Assembly (NCBI RefSeq): GCF_009876115.1
Contig: NZ_WWSY01000001.1
Span: 62,001 to 126,000, forward strand
Origin: Collinsella aerofaciens
GTDB lineage: Bacteria; Actinomycetota; Coriobacteriia; Coriobacteriales; Coriobacteriaceae
Reading direction: 5' to 3'
Length of the DNA: 64,000 bases
This document shows, piece by piece, positions 16,660 through 25,094 of this stretch. The notes beneath the pieces are model-generated. The model was not told the origin of the DNA. It ran no database searches and saw nothing but the letters and a program-made list of their open reading frames with translations. A program made the position numbers and the translations under genes. Every line of letters starts with the position of its first letter. Position 1 is the first letter of the stretch.

Positions 16660-17346
16660 CTACCTCCTTTGGTTGATGAGGTCCTCGATAATGCGGACGA
16701 CCTCGTCGATGGTATGGGCGGTGGAGTCAACGTGCACGGCGTCCTCGGCGGGCACGAGCGGCGCGACCTCGCGGCTGCTGTCAAGCTTGTCGCGCTGCTT
16801 GAGGGCGTCGAGGGTCTCGTCGACCTCGGCCTCGAGCTGCTCGGCAGTAAGCGGCTGGGCGTCGTTCTGGTGGCGCTGCAGCACGCGGCGACGGGCGCGC
16901 TCGCGCGGGTCAGCGGTCAGGAAGACCTTTACTTGCGCGTTGGGGAATACGACGGTACCGATGTCGCGACCCTCGGCCACGATATCGCGGTCCTCGGCGG
17001 CGCGGCGCTGGTGAATGAGCATGGCGGCGCGCACGCCCGGGTAGGCCGAGACCTTGGATACGTTGGCGTCGACCTGCGGGGTACGGATGGCGACCGAAGC
17101 GTCCTGGCCGTCAATGGTCAGGCGCGTGTCCTCGCCGGTGCCGTTGGTAAAGCGAATCTCGATCTGCTCGGCGAGGGCGTCGATGGCCGTCTCGTCGTCC
17201 AGATCGATGCCGCGGTCGAGCGCGGCGAAGGTGACGGCGCGATACATGGCGCCCGTGTCGAGCTTGTTAAAGCCCAGCTGGCGGGCGATCTCCTTGGCGA
17301 TGGTGGATTTGCCGGAACCGGCGGGGCCGTCGATGGCGACGATCAT
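16660..17346 (-). CDS. cmk: Cytidylate kinase
   Basis: A 228-residue CMP/dCMP kinase of the P-loop NMP-kinase fold supplying CDP and dCDP. It opens with MIVAIDGPAGSGKSTIAKEI (Walker A), followed by KLDTGAMYRAVT (CMP binding), GRDIGTVVFPNA and the RRVLQRH lid. Start placed at ATG 17344-17346 with AAGGAAG upstream; the 83 codons of open frame before it carry unrelated proline/arginine-rich sequence. A 68-base gap separates it from rluB, the widest within this part of the run, so a minor internal promoter is possible though none is obvious. Confidence 0.95.
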   Translation of the reverse strand: MIVAIDGPAGSGKSTIAKEIARQLGFNKLDTGAMYRAVTFAALDRGIDLDDETAIDALAEQIEIRFTNGTGEDTRLTIDGQDASVAIRTPQVDANVSKVSAYPGVRAAMLIHQRRAAEDRDIVAEGRDIGTVVFPNAQVKVFLTADPRERARRRVLQRHQNDAQPLTAEQLEAEVDETLDALKQRDKLDSSREVAPLVPAEDAVHVDSTAHTIDEVVRIIEDLINQRR

Positions 17347-17414
17347 GCAGTGCTTCCTTTCGATGGTTGACGTGCTGGTATGGTTCGCGGGCGCTGTATT
17401 GGTTGGCGGTCTGC

Positions 17415-18377
17415 CTAGCCGGTGTAACGCTCGCGGTAGGTATTGCGCTTGGGTGCGGAGCCGTGGCTGCCGTGGTGACGCGTGCGGGTCGCGGCGTTGG
17501 TCGCCGCCGCGCCGGCGCGCTTGCCGACGGCCTGCTTGGGCGGGATGCCGCCGGCCTTGAGGATCTGCACCTCGCGGTCGGTGAGCTCGCGCCATGAGCC
17601 CTTGGCCACGCCCTCGAGCTCAAGGCCGGCAAAGTTGCAGCGATGCAGGCGGATTACCGGATGGTGGATCTTGCTCAGCATGCGCTTGACCTGGTTTTTG
17701 CGACCCTCGCGGATGATGACCTCCACGGCGGTGGTACCGGGCTTGACGCCTTGCGGTGCCACAGCCTCTGCCTCGCGCGCGTTGATGACGCGGCAGATCG
17801 CCGGCTGGCACAGGCCGTCGTCGAGCTCGATGCCACGGCGGAGCGGTCCCAAGTCGCGATCGGTCAGGTGGCCGTCCACGAGTGCTTGGTAGGTCTTATA
17901 GACATGCTTGCTGGGGTGCAGCAGGTCCTGCGACAGGTCGCCGTCGGTGGTAAAGAGCAAAAGGCCTGTGGTGTCGCGGTCCAGGCGACCCACCGGGAAG
18001 AGCCCCGGATAGCGGTCGCGCGGGACCAGGTCTGCCACGCAAGGTCGCTCCTGCGGGTCGCTCATGGTGGTGAGGTAGCCGGTCGGCTTGTAGAGCATCA
18101 AGTACACGGCGCCCTGGTTGAGCTTGACGGGCATGCCGTCGACCTCGATATGGTCGCGGTCGACGTCGACCTTGGTGCCCAGTTCGGTCGCGACCTGGCC
18201 GTTGACGGTCACGCGGCCGGCAGTCATCAGGTCTTCCGACCCGCGGCGGCTCGCCACGCCCGCGCGCGCCAAAAAGCGCTGCAGGCGCATGGTGTGCGGA
18301 TAGACGGGCTGGGCGTCGGCAGCGGGTACTGCGTTACCCATGGCGCGCGTCTCCCCTACTTCGTTAGTCCTCGTCAT
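17415..18377 (-). CDS. rRNA pseudouridine synthase, RluB/RsuA family
   Basis: A 320-residue enzyme that isomerises a uridine in ribosomal RNA. An S4 RNA-binding domain (MRLQRFLARAGVASRRGSEDL) is followed by the catalytic domain with GRLDRDTTGLLL (active-site Asp) and the family motif EGRKNQVKRM. The last ~45 residues are basic and low-complexity, probably disordered RNA-binding tail. Two starts compete: ATG 18377, with GGAGG six bases upstream inside the end of scpB, and ATG 18341, with AGGGGAG upstream; I use the first. scpA-scpB-rluB is a common gene order. RluB activity on 23S rRNA is likely but not proven by sequence. Confidence 0.9.
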   Translation of the reverse strand: MTRTNEVGETRAMGNAVPAADAQPVYPHTMRLQRFLARAGVASRRGSEDLMTAGRVTVNGQVATELGTKVDVDRDHIEVDGMPVKLNQGAVYLMLYKPTGYLTTMSDPQERPCVADLVPRDRYPGLFPVGRLDRDTTGLLLFTTDGDLSQDLLHPSKHVYKTYQALVDGHLTDRDLGPLRRGIELDDGLCQPAICRVINAREAEAVAPQGVKPGTTAVEVIIREGRKNQVKRMLSKIHHPVIRLHRCNFAGLELEGVAKGSWRELTDREVQILKAGGIPPKQAVGKRAGAAATNAATRTRHHGSHGSAPKRNTYRERYTG

Positions 18378-19092
18378 GTAAATCCTCCGAGGTCTTGTCG
18401 ACGACCAGGGTCTCCAAGTCCTCGATTGCCTCAACATCGTCAACATCGGTATCGAGCAGTTCGCGCTCTTCGTCCAGGTCCTCGGCCTGCTCCTCGAGCG
18501 TGGACTGAATGCTGCGGCCGCTCAGGCGCTCGCGGATAAACTGACGCGACTGCTCGTCGGGGGCAAACTGCTCCAGGTCGGGCAGGTCGCGGGTGGAACG
18601 CAGACCGAACTTTTCCAAGAATGCGTTGGTCGTGCCGTAAATGATGGCCTGACCGCGCTGGGGGTCACGACCGAGCTCGCGCACCAGGCCCTTGTCCACG
18701 AGCGACGCGATGACGCCGTCGGAATTGACGCCGCGGATGCCCTTGACCACCTCGCGCGTCACGGGCTGGTGGTATGCGATGACGGCCAGTGTTTCGAGCG
18801 CCGCCTGCGACAGCTTTTGCGTGTCCCAGCTCAGCACATAGGCCTCGACCACGTCGTGGTAGGCGGGATGCGTAAACAGGCGCCAGCCGCCGGCGACCTC
18901 GCGCAGCTGAAAGCCACGGTTGGCCTCCTCGTACTCAACCTTGAGCTCGGCGAGCAGCGATGCGCACTCGCCGGGGGCGATATCCAGTGCGCCGGCGAGC
19001 GCGGGCGCACTCACCGGGTCGCTCGACACCAGCAGCAGCGCCTCGAGGGCGCCTTTGAGGCTGTTTGCCTCCAGCGTGGAAAGGGTTGACAT
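18364..19092 (-). CDS. scpB: Segregation and condensation protein B
   Basis: A 242-residue winged-helix protein that, with ScpA, joins SMC to form the bacterial condensin complex for chromosome compaction and segregation. The two winged helices and the conserved ETLAVIAYHQPVTREVVKGIRGVNSD-type block (about residues 95-120) are clear. The C-terminal ~60 residues are highly acidic (EEQAEDLDEEREL...DVDDVEA) and probably disordered. It starts 12 bases after the scpA stop and overlaps the rluB start, matching the usual scpAB-rluB operon. SMC itself is not in the window. Confidence 0.95.
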   Translation of the reverse strand: MSTLSTLEANSLKGALEALLLVSSDPVSAPALAGALDIAPGECASLLAELKVEYEEANRGFQLREVAGGWRLFTHPAYHDVVEAYVLSWDTQKLSQAALETLAVIAYHQPVTREVVKGIRGVNSDGVIASLVDKGLVRELGRDPQRGQAIIYGTTNAFLEKFGLRSTRDLPDLEQFAPDEQSRQFIRERLSGRSIQSTLEEQAEDLDEERELLDTDVDDVEAIEDLETLVVDKTSEDLHDED

Positions 19093-19103
19093 GGTTGCGG
19101 CTC

Positions 19104-19913
19104 CTATTCGGTGAGATCGGGGCCCTCGCCGGGCACGTATGCCTCGGCGCCCTCGACGCGGTTGATTTGAATGGTTCCAAAGATCTCGTCCTGGCTCAGC
19201 GTGAGCGAGCCACGCTTGGCTAGCTCGAGCATTGCTAGGAAGGTAACGACGAGCTGCTCGGTGGTGGCGTCGCCGTCCAACAGCTCGCGGAAGGTGCAGG
19301 TTTGGTGCGTCATGGTAAAGCGGTCGACTGAGGCCACGGTCAGGTCGAGCGGCACGCGATGCGGTGCCACGTGCTCGGCCTCCAGCAAGAAGGTCTGGCG
19401 CTTGCCGTCCAGGTCGGCACAGATAACGGCCAGGCCGCGCAGGGTGATGCCGGCCAGGTAGTCGGGCATGAGGCCCAAAAACTCAGGGTCGGGTCCGGCA
19501 ACACGCGGATGCATGCGGCTCTCGGCCTGCATCCGCGCGCCAAGGGCCGCCGCCGCGCCCTTAAACTGCTTGTAGGCGATCAGGCGCTGGATTAGGACCT
19601 CGCGCAGGGCGTCGCCGTCGAGCGCGCTGAGCTCCTCGAGGTCTTCGTCAATCTCGTCGTCGTCATCAACTTTGCGCGGGGCCTCCTGCGGCACCAACGA
19701 GGCGGCCTTGATGTCCAAAAGGGTTGCTGCGACCAGCAAAAAATCGCTCGCCACGTCCAGGTCCAGCGCCTCAATGCGCTCGGCCTCGGCAAGGTACTGC
19801 TCGGCCACCTCGCTGATGGAGATAGCGCCGATATCTACTTTTTGGCGGGTTACCAGCTGCAGCAGCAGGTCGAACGGTCCGCTGTAGACCTGCGTCGACA
19901 CGCGATACGACAT
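19104..19913 (-). CDS. scpA: Segregation and condensation protein A
   Basis: A 269-residue kleisin bridging the SMC heads in condensin. The N-terminal kleisin signature FDLLLQLVTRQKVDIGAIS (a DLLL...ID.I block) and VASDFLLVAATLLDIKA are present, an acidic linker (DDDEIDEDLEE) lies mid-protein, and the C-terminal winged helix ends with VTFLAMLELAKRGSLTLSQDEIFG. AAAGGAGGTCGAAG gives a strong ribosome site ahead of the ATG. A gap of 84 bases separates it from the upstream M50 protease gene. Together with scpB it indicates this segment is core chromosome. Confidence 0.95.
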   Translation of the reverse strand: MSYRVSTQVYSGPFDLLLQLVTRQKVDIGAISISEVAEQYLAEAERIEALDLDVASDFLLVAATLLDIKAASLVPQEAPRKVDDDDEIDEDLEELSALDGDALREVLIQRLIAYKQFKGAAAALGARMQAESRMHPRVAGPDPEFLGLMPDYLAGITLRGLAVICADLDGKRQTFLLEAEHVAPHRVPLDLTVASVDRFTMTHQTCTFRELLDGDATTEQLVVTFLAMLELAKRGSLTLSQDEIFGTIQINRVEGAEAYVPGEGPDLTE

Positions 19914-19997
19914 CTTCGACCTCCTTTGACGGCGCCTTCGCGGCGCGGTTTGGGTGCATGTTACGACCGTTTTGCACGGTCGACCTGTAAGTTTACC

Positions 19998-20681
19998 TTA
20001 GATGCCGGCGATTGCGAAGTTGAGCAGCTGCTCAGCAAGCGGATACACGGTAACGTCGAAATAGCGGCCGATCACGTCGATGCCGGTCCACATGGGCAGC
20101 AGATACAGCACGATGATGAGGATGGGCATAGCATATTGCTGCAGACGGTAATAGTTGTTGAGCGCCTTGCCTTTGAGGAAGGGCACGATGATCGACGAGC
20201 CGTCGAGCGGCGGGATTGGGATGAGGTTAAAGAACGCAAGCGACAGGTTGACCACGATAAAGGTGGCGCCGAAGTTCATGATCTGGGACGCCAGGGCAAA
20301 GGACATGCTGGCATAGAGGTTGCCATAGGCTGCGTGCATGAGGGCGGCAGCGAGACACGCGAGCGCGATGTTTGATGCGGGGCCGGCTGCGCTCACCAGG
20401 ACCTCGTCACGCTTGGGGTGCTTGAGGTTGTTGAGGTACACGGGCACGGGTTTGGCGAAGGCGAACACCGGGCCGCCGGCGGCAAGCATGAGCAGCGGCA
20501 GGATGATGGTGCCAAACGGGTCGATATGGTTAAGCGGGTTGAGCGACACGCGGCCGCGCGAACGGGCCGTCTTATCGCCGAGTGCCCAGGCCGCGGCGGC
20601 GTGCGCGCTCTCGTGGATCACGATGCCCACGATGACGGCGACGGCGCTGGCGAGCAGGTTCATGAGGTAGCTGCTGGACAT
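19998..20681 (-). CDS. Site-2-protease-like M50 family membrane metalloprotease
   Basis: A 227-residue polytopic membrane zinc protease. The zinc-binding HExxH is seen as VIHESAHAAAAW in the first membrane helix; a second conserved block is NPLNHIDPFGTI; and the third zinc ligand lies in LIPIPPLDGSS (the N/P-x-D-G motif). About five to six hydrophobic segments follow the M50B topology without PDZ domains. Its substrates are unknown; relatives cut membrane-bound regulators. It lies between a small membrane protein gene (9 bases) and scpA, a neighbourhood often seen in Actinobacteria and Firmicutes. A CGACCG/CGGTCG hairpin sits after its stop without a T-run. Confidence 0.9.
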   Translation of the reverse strand: MSSSYLMNLLASAVAVIVGIVIHESAHAAAAWALGDKTARSRGRVSLNPLNHIDPFGTIILPLLMLAAGGPVFAFAKPVPVYLNNLKHPKRDEVLVSAAGPASNIALACLAAALMHAAYGNLYASMSFALASQIMNFGATFIVVNLSLAFFNLIPIPPLDGSSIIVPFLKGKALNNYYRLQQYAMPILIIVLYLLPMWTGIDVIGRYFDVTVYPLAEQLLNFAIAGI

Positions 20682-20690
20682 AGCGCTCCC

Positions 20691-20987
20691 CTAGCGGACG
20701 CGGCGCGAGGCGCGCGTGAGCAGGTAGTCGATCACAAACAGGATCACGGCGACGATGGCGTAATCCAGGCGGAACACGCCGCCAAAGGGCGACGTGATGA
20801 CGCCATAGCCGGCGATGGCGCTCGGCAGTGCGCGCGAAAGCTCAACGACAAAGCCCACGATCTGCAGCTTGGCGGTGAGGCCGCTAAAACACAGCAGCAC
20901 GGTCATCGCGCTCATAAAGATGCCGCAGATGCGACAGGCGATGGCGATGATGCTCATCGCCACAGCGGCGGCCTTACGAGAGTTCAC
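20691..20987 (-). CDS. Small membrane protein of unknown function (98 aa)
   Basis: A 98-residue protein with two or three membrane segments (residues 8-33 and about 68-88), no recognised family. I place the start at GTG 20985-20987 inside the last codons of the ABC-F gene, where GAGGAG stands seven bases upstream; the longer open frame has no hydrophobic or conserved content before that point, and an internal ATG eleven codons on is an alternative start. It ends 9 bases before the M50 protease start, so it is probably co-translated with both neighbours. Function cannot be read from the sequence. Confidence 0.6.
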   Translation of the reverse strand: MNSRKAAAVAMSIIAIACRICGIFMSAMTVLLCFSGLTAKLQIVGFVVELSRALPSAIAGYGVITSPFGGVFRLDYAIVAVILFVIDYLLTRASRRVR

Positions 20988-23007
20988 GCGCGGTCTCCTC
21001 TTCAATCTGGGTGGAAAGCTCCAGCCATTCGTCCTCGAGCTTGGGCAGCTCTTGCTTAAGGCCGTTATATTCCCCCAGCGCGGCGTTGAACTTATCCTGA
21101 TCGGCATAAAGCTCTTCGCTCGCCATCAATTCCATAAGCTCGTCATAGCGGGCGCGCTTTTTGTCGAGCTCCGACTCGATCTTCTTAAGCTGGTTGCGCA
21201 CGCCCTTGAGCTTTTTGTTGAGCGCGGCACGGGCCTGGGCCTCGGCGCGCTTTTGCTCCTTGGTCTTTTTGCCCTCGGCCGGCTTGGGGGCGGCGACGGG
21301 GGTGTCGGCCTGGGCGGCGTTGGCCTTGGTGGACTTCCCTGCGACAGGTGTGCTCTCCCCTGCCGTCTCGGCGGCGGCACGGGCTGCGAGGTCCTCGCGC
21401 TTGTAGAGGTAGTAGTCGTAGTCGCCGTCATAGACCGTGACCTTGCCATCGCGGATGTCGATCACGCGGTTGGCCACGGCGCGCACCAGGTGTTCGTCGT
21501 GGCTGATCAGCACGATGGTGCCGGGGAAGTTTTGCAGGGCGTTCTCGAGCATGTCCACCGAGTCGATGTCCAGGTGGTTGGTGGGCTCGTCCAGGCACAG
21601 GAGCGCCTCGGGGGCCACGAGCATTTTGGCGAGCGCGAGACGCGCTTTTTCGCCGCCGGAGAGGACGCGAACCTGCTTCTCGATGGAATCGTTGTCGCTA
21701 AACAGGAAGGCGCCCAGTAGGCTGCGCTGCTGCGGCACGGTCCACTTGGGCGTGACGGTGTCGATCTCTTGCAGGACGGTGTTGGACTCGGTCATGCCCT
21801 CGAGCGCGTGCTGGGCGTAATAGGCCACGCCCACGTTGGTGCCCAGGTCGCGGGTGCCGGTGGTGGGCGGCTCCAGTCCGGCGATGATCTTCATGAGCGT
21901 GGACTTGCCGGCGCCGTTGGGGCCGACGAGCGCCACGTGCTCGCCGCGGTAGAGCTTGAGGTCGATATCGCTGTAGATGTGCTTGTTGCCGTAGGACTTG
22001 GAGACGCCCTCCAGGCCCACGACCATGTCGCCGGAGCGCGGCGGGTCGGGGAACTTAAAGTCGATGTGCTTGTGGCCCTCGGGTAGGATGACAAGCTCCT
22101 TTTTGATCTGCTCGATCTTGCGGATGCGCTCCTGGGCCTGGGCTGCCTTGGTGGGCTTGTAGCGGAACTTGTCGACGAAGACCTGCATGTGGGCGATGTC
22201 GCGCTCCTGGGCGGCGCGCTTGGCGCGCATCTGCTCAAGGTTGTCCTCGCGCTGCTTGAGGTAGCTGCTGTAGTTGCCGGTGTAAGTGGTCACGCGACGG
22301 TTTTCGAGCGCGGCGACGTGGTCGACGCAGGCGTCCATAAAGGCGCGGTCGTGGCTGACGATGAGGACAGCGCCGTCGTAGTTGGCGATAAAGCCGCGCA
22401 GCCACTGGACGCTTTCGAGGTCCAGGTGGTTGGTGGGCTCGTCCAGCAGCAACAGGTCGGGGTGGCGCAGGAAGAGCTTGGCGAGCGCGATGCGCATCTG
22501 CCAGCCGCCCGAGAACTCGGAGCATGGGCGCTCAAAGTCGGTGACCTTAAAGCCCAGGCCGGAAAGGATTTTGCGGGCGTTGCTCTCGAGCTCGTAGCCG
22601 CCCAGGTGCTCAAAGCGGTCCTGGACCTGGCCGTACTCGTTAAGGAGTGCGTCGACGTCCTTGCCCTGCTCGGAGAACTCTGTGATCTGGGCCTGCAGCT
22701 CGTTAGCGCGCTCGCCCATGCGGCGGATTTCCTTGGCGGCGGCCATGACCTCGGCAAGGATGGTGGTGTCCTTGTGCTCCAGATTAGTTTCCTGCTCTAG
22801 GTAGCCCACCTGGCAGTCCTTGGCGTACTGGACCTGGCCGGCGTCGGGGCTGTCGATGCCCATGATGATTTTGAGCATGGTGGTTTTGCCGGCGCCGTTA
22901 GGGCCCACGAGCGCGAAGCGCTCGCCGGGGTTGATCTGGAAGGACGCGCCGCTAAAGAGGACGCGCGCGCCGAAGCTTTTTTCGATCTTGTCGACCAGGA
23001 GGATCAT
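20974..23007 (-). CDS. ABC-F family ATPase (ribosome-associated, YdiF/Uup-like)
   Basis: A 677-residue soluble protein with two ABC ATPase domains and no membrane segment. Walker A motifs are GPNGAGKTT (near 37) and GPNGAGKST (near 365); signatures are [13 protein letters not shown] and [13 protein letters not shown]; both Walker B motifs end DEPTNHLD. A charged helical linker with [18 protein letters not shown] joins them, as in ABC-F proteins that act on the ribosomal E-site. The C-terminus carries a lysine/alanine-rich stretch and a coiled coil (about 600-677), typical of the Uup/YdiF branch. It is the first gene of the leftward run, starting just downstream of a tRNA-Ala terminator. Confidence 0.92.
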   Translation of the reverse strand: MILLVDKIEKSFGARVLFSGASFQINPGERFALVGPNGAGKTTMLKIIMGIDSPDAGQVQYAKDCQVGYLEQETNLEHKDTTILAEVMAAAKEIRRMGERANELQAQITEFSEQGKDVDALLNEYGQVQDRFEHLGGYELESNARKILSGLGFKVTDFERPCSEFSGGWQMRIALAKLFLRHPDLLLLDEPTNHLDLESVQWLRGFIANYDGAVLIVSHDRAFMDACVDHVAALENRRVTTYTGNYSSYLKQREDNLEQMRAKRAAQERDIAHMQVFVDKFRYKPTKAAQAQERIRKIEQIKKELVILPEGHKHIDFKFPDPPRSGDMVVGLEGVSKSYGNKHIYSDIDLKLYRGEHVALVGPNGAGKSTLMKIIAGLEPPTTGTRDLGTNVGVAYYAQHALEGMTESNTVLQEIDTVTPKWTVPQQRSLLGAFLFSDNDSIEKQVRVLSGGEKARLALAKMLVAPEALLCLDEPTNHLDIDSVDMLENALQNFPGTIVLISHDEHLVRAVANRVIDIRDGKVTVYDGDYDYYLYKREDLAARAAAETAGESTPVAGKSTKANAAQADTPVAAPKPAEGKKTKEQKRAEAQARAALNKKLKGVRNQLKKIESELDKKRARYDELMELMASEELYADQDKFNAALGEYNGLKQELPKLEDEWLELSTQIEEETARELS

Positions 23008-23026
23008 GGTGCCGCCTTTGACCTTG
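22983..23026 (-). repeat. Inverted copy pair of the ABC-F gene start (this copy contains the start codon)
   Basis: This 44-base stretch on the minus strand, from 19 bases before the ABC-F ATG into codon 9, matches plus-strand positions 23293-23336 at 37 of 44 bases by hand alignment, including CTCCTGGTCGACAAGATCG unchanged. The second copy lies beyond the tRNA-Ala gene in opposite orientation and lacks the rest of the gene. Confidence 0.7.
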
Positions 23027-23037
23027 TGTTCCTATAT

Positions 23038-23068
23038 GAAAAAAGGCCCCAACTTGCGTTGGAGCCTC
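23038..23068 (-). terminator. Rho-independent terminator after tRNA-Ala (copy 1)
   Basis: On the minus strand AGGCTCCAAC-GCAA-GTTGGGGCCT forms a hairpin followed by TTTTTTC. It separates the tRNA-Ala from the ABC-F gene 30 bases further on and is repeated almost exactly after the second tRNA-Ala. Confidence 0.85.
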
Positions 23069-23082
23069 ATTCAATGCTCGGG

Positions 23083-23155
23083 TGGAGACGAGGGGGATCG
23101 AACCCCTGACCTCTTGACTGCCAGTCAAGCGCTCTCCCAGCTGAGCTACGCCCCC
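23083..23155 (-). tRNA. tRNA-Ala (anticodon GGC), copy 1
   Basis: The cloverleaf reads GGGGGCG...CGTCTCC-A on the minus strand, D-arm GCTCAGCTGGGAGAGC, anticodon stem CTTGA/TCAAG with loop CTGGCAG (anticodon GGC) and T-arm GGTTCGATCCC. The 3' end continues CCC, so CCA is not encoded. Identical in sequence to the copy at 23628-23700. Confidence 0.95.
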
Positions 23156-23167
23156 GTGCGAAGAAGT

Positions 23168-23196
23168 ACTATACGGGAACTTGGACGCCGATGCAA
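23168..23196 (-). promoter_or_regulatory. Promoter of tRNA-Ala copy 1
   Basis: TTGCAT (-35, 23191-23196) and TATAGT (-10, 23168-23173) on the minus strand with an exact 17-base spacer, 13 bases ahead of the tRNA 5' end. Confidence 0.8.
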
Positions 23197-23292
23197 GGAC
23201 AATTTTGGAAAAACTTCTGCGGGGGCGGTGTGGCGGTGCCCGGCAGCCGCTCGGGGCGCCCGGAAGCGGGCAAGACGGCCTCCTATCGACTG

Positions 23293-23336
23293 CAAGGACA
23301 AAGGCGAACGCCTGATTCTCCTGGTCGACAAGATCG
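23293..23336 (+). repeat. Inverted partial copy of the ABC-F gene start
   Basis: Plus-strand match to the first 25 coding bases and the leader of the ABC-F gene (37 of 44 bases). It ends in a short open frame (ILLVDKIVR, stop at 23343) directly before the -35 of the tRNA-Met promoter. The 23197-23292 stretch before it is GC-rich with no recognised content. Confidence 0.65.
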
Positions 23337-23340
23337 TGCG

Positions 23341-23369
23341 TTGAACGACCATCGCGTGCATGGTAGTAT
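23341..23369 (+). promoter_or_regulatory. Promoter of tRNA-Met
   Basis: TTGAAC (-35, 23341-23346) and TAGTAT (-10, 23364-23369) separated by 17 bases, about 67 bases before the mature tRNA 5' end. Confidence 0.7.
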
Positions 23370-23436
23370 TCTTCCTCGTGGTGAGAAACTAATGCAAATG
23401 GATAGCCGCCATTACTATCGCAGCCACTAACTACAA

Positions 23437-23512
23437 GGGCTCTTGGCGCAACGGTTAGCGCAGGGGACTCATAATCCCTGGGTTCTGGGTTCGAATCCCG
23501 GAGGGCCCACCA
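23437..23512 (+). tRNA. tRNA with CAT anticodon (elongator Met, or Ile2)
   Basis: Acceptor GGGCTCT/AGGGCCC, anticodon stem AGGGA/TCCCT with loop CTCATAA (anticodon CAT), T-arm GGTTCGAATCC, discriminator A and encoded CCA. The G1-C72 pair rules out the usual initiator form. Elongator Met and lysidine-modified Ile2 tRNAs share this anticodon; which one this is needs identity-element scoring. Confidence 0.9.
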
Positions 23513-23520
23513 GAATTTCC

Positions 23521-23558
23521 AAAAGGTCAGACACCATCTCTGGCCTTCTTTCTTTTAT
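23521..23558 (+). terminator. Rho-independent terminator after tRNA-Met
   Basis: AAGGTCAGA and TCTGGCCTT pair over nine bases (one G-U) with a 7-base loop, followed by TTCTTTCTTTT, nine bases after the CCA end. Confidence 0.85.
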
Positions 23559-23582
23559 ATAGCTTAAATTGTGTGCCTATAT

Positions 23583-23612
23583 GAAAAAAAGCCCCAACTT
23601 GCGTTGGAGCCT
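23583..23612 (-). terminator. Rho-independent terminator after tRNA-Ala (copy 2)
   Basis: The same CTCCAAC-GCAA-GTTGGGG hairpin as copy 1, followed on the minus strand by CTTTTTTTC. Confidence 0.85.
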
Positions 23613-23627
23613 TCTTCAATGCTCGGG

Positions 23628-23700
23628 TGGAGACGAGGGGGATCGAACCCCTGACCTCTTGACTGCCAGTCAAGCGCTCTCCCAGCTGAGCTACGCCCCC
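23628..23700 (-). tRNA. tRNA-Ala (anticodon GGC), copy 2
   Basis: Identical over its 73 bases to the copy at 23083-23155, with its own promoter and terminator. CCA is not encoded. Confidence 0.95.
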
Positions 23701-23712
23701 GTGCGTTGAAGT

Positions 23713-23741
23713 ACTATACGGGAACACCGGCGGCGATGCAA
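23713..23741 (-). promoter_or_regulatory. Promoter of tRNA-Ala copy 2
   Basis: TTGCAT (-35, 23736-23741) and TATAGT (-10, 23713-23718) with a 17-base spacer, the same arrangement as copy 1. Confidence 0.8.
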
Positions 23742-23763
23742 GGACAATTTTGGAAAAACTTTC

Positions 23764-24043
23764 CGCGACGGTATGAGATGAGGTTACAAATCTACTAATA
23801 GCCAAGAGCTAATAAAGCCGCAAAGTGTTACACCTCTGCAACAGTTTGAAACACTTATACACGCTTGCATTAAAAACGTAAACCATAGTTACATTTAGTC
23901 TATGAGATCCGAGGTACAAAACTTTTAGTTAGGTGATTTTATACATTTGTAGGAATTGTGAAGGGGTCATATTCAATAAAAAAGGAGGCCCCATTTTAAT
24001 AAAGTTGCAAAATTTGGTGTCACTTTTGGTGTCACCCTTGGTG
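23764..24043. other. AT-rich intergenic stretch between tRNA genes
   Basis: About 280 AT-rich bases with no gene I can support. Near 24016-24045 the words GGTGTCAC, GGTGTCAC and GGTGGC follow in tandem, a pattern often seen at the tail of integrase genes or attachment sites, but no integrase frame is present. This is the edge between core sequence and the accessory region. Confidence 0.4.
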
Positions 24044-24082
24044 GCAAAAACAAAAAGGCCAGAGGCTTAATACCTCTGACCT
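24044..24082 (-). terminator. Rho-independent terminator after tRNA-Val
   Basis: GGTCAGAGG and CCTCTGGCC pair over nine bases (one G-U) on the minus strand, followed by TTTTTGTTTTTG. Confidence 0.85.
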
Positions 24083-24092
24083 GCGCTTTTGA

Positions 24093-24167
24093 TGGTGGGC
24101 GATACAAGATTCGAACTTGTGACCCCATCCGTGTGAAGGATATGCTCTACCCCTGAGCCAATCGCCC
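24093..24167 (-). tRNA. tRNA-Val (anticodon CAC)
   Basis: Acceptor GGGCGAT/ATCGCCC, D-arm GCTCAGGGGTAGAGC, anticodon loop TTCACAC (anticodon CAC, reads GTG), T-arm AGTTCGAATCT, discriminator A and encoded CCA (75 nt with CCA). Confidence 0.93.
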
Positions 24168-24192
24168 GTCGCCTTTCGGCAAAAGAGATACT

Positions 24193-24220
24193 ATCATAGC
24201 CGCGCGTGGTTTACCAAGAA
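24193..24220 (-). promoter_or_regulatory. Possible promoter of tRNA-Val
   Basis: TATGAT (-10, 24193-24198) with TTCTTG (-35, 24215-24220) at a 16-base spacing on the minus strand, 26 bases ahead of the tRNA. The -35 is a poor match. Confidence 0.4.
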
Positions 24221-24305
24221 CTTTTTCCCCTCGATTTTAAATTCGTGGGCGCTGGCTGCTCTGGCGCGGTCCAGATTAACAGCAAACCCGCAGCTCAAGG
24301 AGCCT

Positions 24306-25094
24306 TTACCGCTTTATCCACGAGGTCTCGGGGCGGCAGATAAGACGCGCGTTGTTGTAGGCCATCTCGAGCGTGAGGCAGGTGCGCGCGGCGTAGAATC
24401 CGCCCTCGCGTTGGATTGTCAGCGCCAGCTCGGGCTTGTCGCCGGTCAGGCACAGCGGCAGAAGCAGTTGAATCCGTCCACCGTAGAACTGCGGCACGGC
24501 GAGCGTGTAGTTGGCGGCGGCGCGGCGGGCGGCCTCGACGACGGCGCCCTCAAAGGCGCGGCGCAGTAGCAGCGAGTTTCCCTCCCCCATCAGACTGGCG
24601 GGGATGCGCGTGAGGTTTTCCTCGTCGCCCAGGATGTGGTCGATGTTGGAGCGGATTGGCAAGCGGTAGTCAAAGACCAGCTCGGAGGGGTCCTCGGCAA
24701 AGCGGACACGGCACGGCAGGTACTCAAACGAGACCAGCATGGGGTCGCTTTCCCTAAAGAAGCCCTTCAAAAACCAGCGTTGGTGTGCGTCGGGCTTGGT
24801 GTTGGGCTCAAACAGGCCGTAGATGGTCTCGTAGCGGCGCGTGTACAGGCCGGTGTTGAACAGGCAACGGTCGTCGTCGAACACCAGCGGCAGGTTGGAC
24901 GGCGCGGTCTGGTTCACGTCGCGCTCGGTCAGAAATACCGCGCGGCTAAACGAGAACGACAGGTAGTTTTTGAGGATGCGGTTGCTGGGGCCCCAGTCCT
25001 CGGGATCGGCGAGGTCTACCAGGCGGTCGTAGCTGGGCTCGGGGCAAAACGCAAAGTCGTAGACATTGCTGCACAGGGTGCCGGGGATCTCCAT
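24306..25094 (-). CDS. DUF3825-like hypothetical protein
   Basis: A 262-residue soluble protein. The block DDRCLFNTGLYTRRYE (about residues 74-89) resembles the core of DUF3825 proteins, a family of unknown function; I rely on memory of that motif. No signal peptide or membrane segment is seen. The ribosome site is weak (GGATTGGA), but a TATAGAAT -10-like box lies about 40 bases upstream. It is the first protein gene past the tRNA cluster and is transcribed away from the AlbA_2 regulator, with about 260 bases between the two starts. GC content is like the core genome. Confidence 0.6.
   Translation of the reverse strand: MEIPGTLCSNVYDFAFCPEPSYDRLVDLADPEDWGPSNRILKNYLSFSFSRAVFLTERDVNQTAPSNLPLVFDDDRCLFNTGLYTRRYETIYGLFEPNTKPDAHQRWFLKGFFRESDPMLVSFEYLPCRVRFAEDPSELVFDYRLPIRSNIDHILGDEENLTRIPASLMGEGNSLLLRRAFEGAVVEAARRAAANYTLAVPQFYGGRIQLLLPLCLTGDKPELALTIQREGGFYAARTCLTLEMAYNNARLICRPETSWIKR

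Larger units (their letters stand above)
23571..23763. repeat. Direct repeat of the tRNA-Ala transcription unit (second copy of 23028-23218)
   Basis: About 190 bases covering terminator, tRNA-Ala, promoter and the AAGGACAATTTTGGAAAAACTT upstream stretch recur in the same orientation as 23028-23218, with a handful of substitutions outside the tRNA. The tRNA-Met unit lies between the copies on the opposite strand. Confidence 0.9.

Noticed and set aside
24001..24050. Tandem GGTGTCAC words as the end of an integrase or an att site
   Set aside because: No integrase frame runs into them and I found no second copy at the far end of the accessory region, so the idea cannot be supported.
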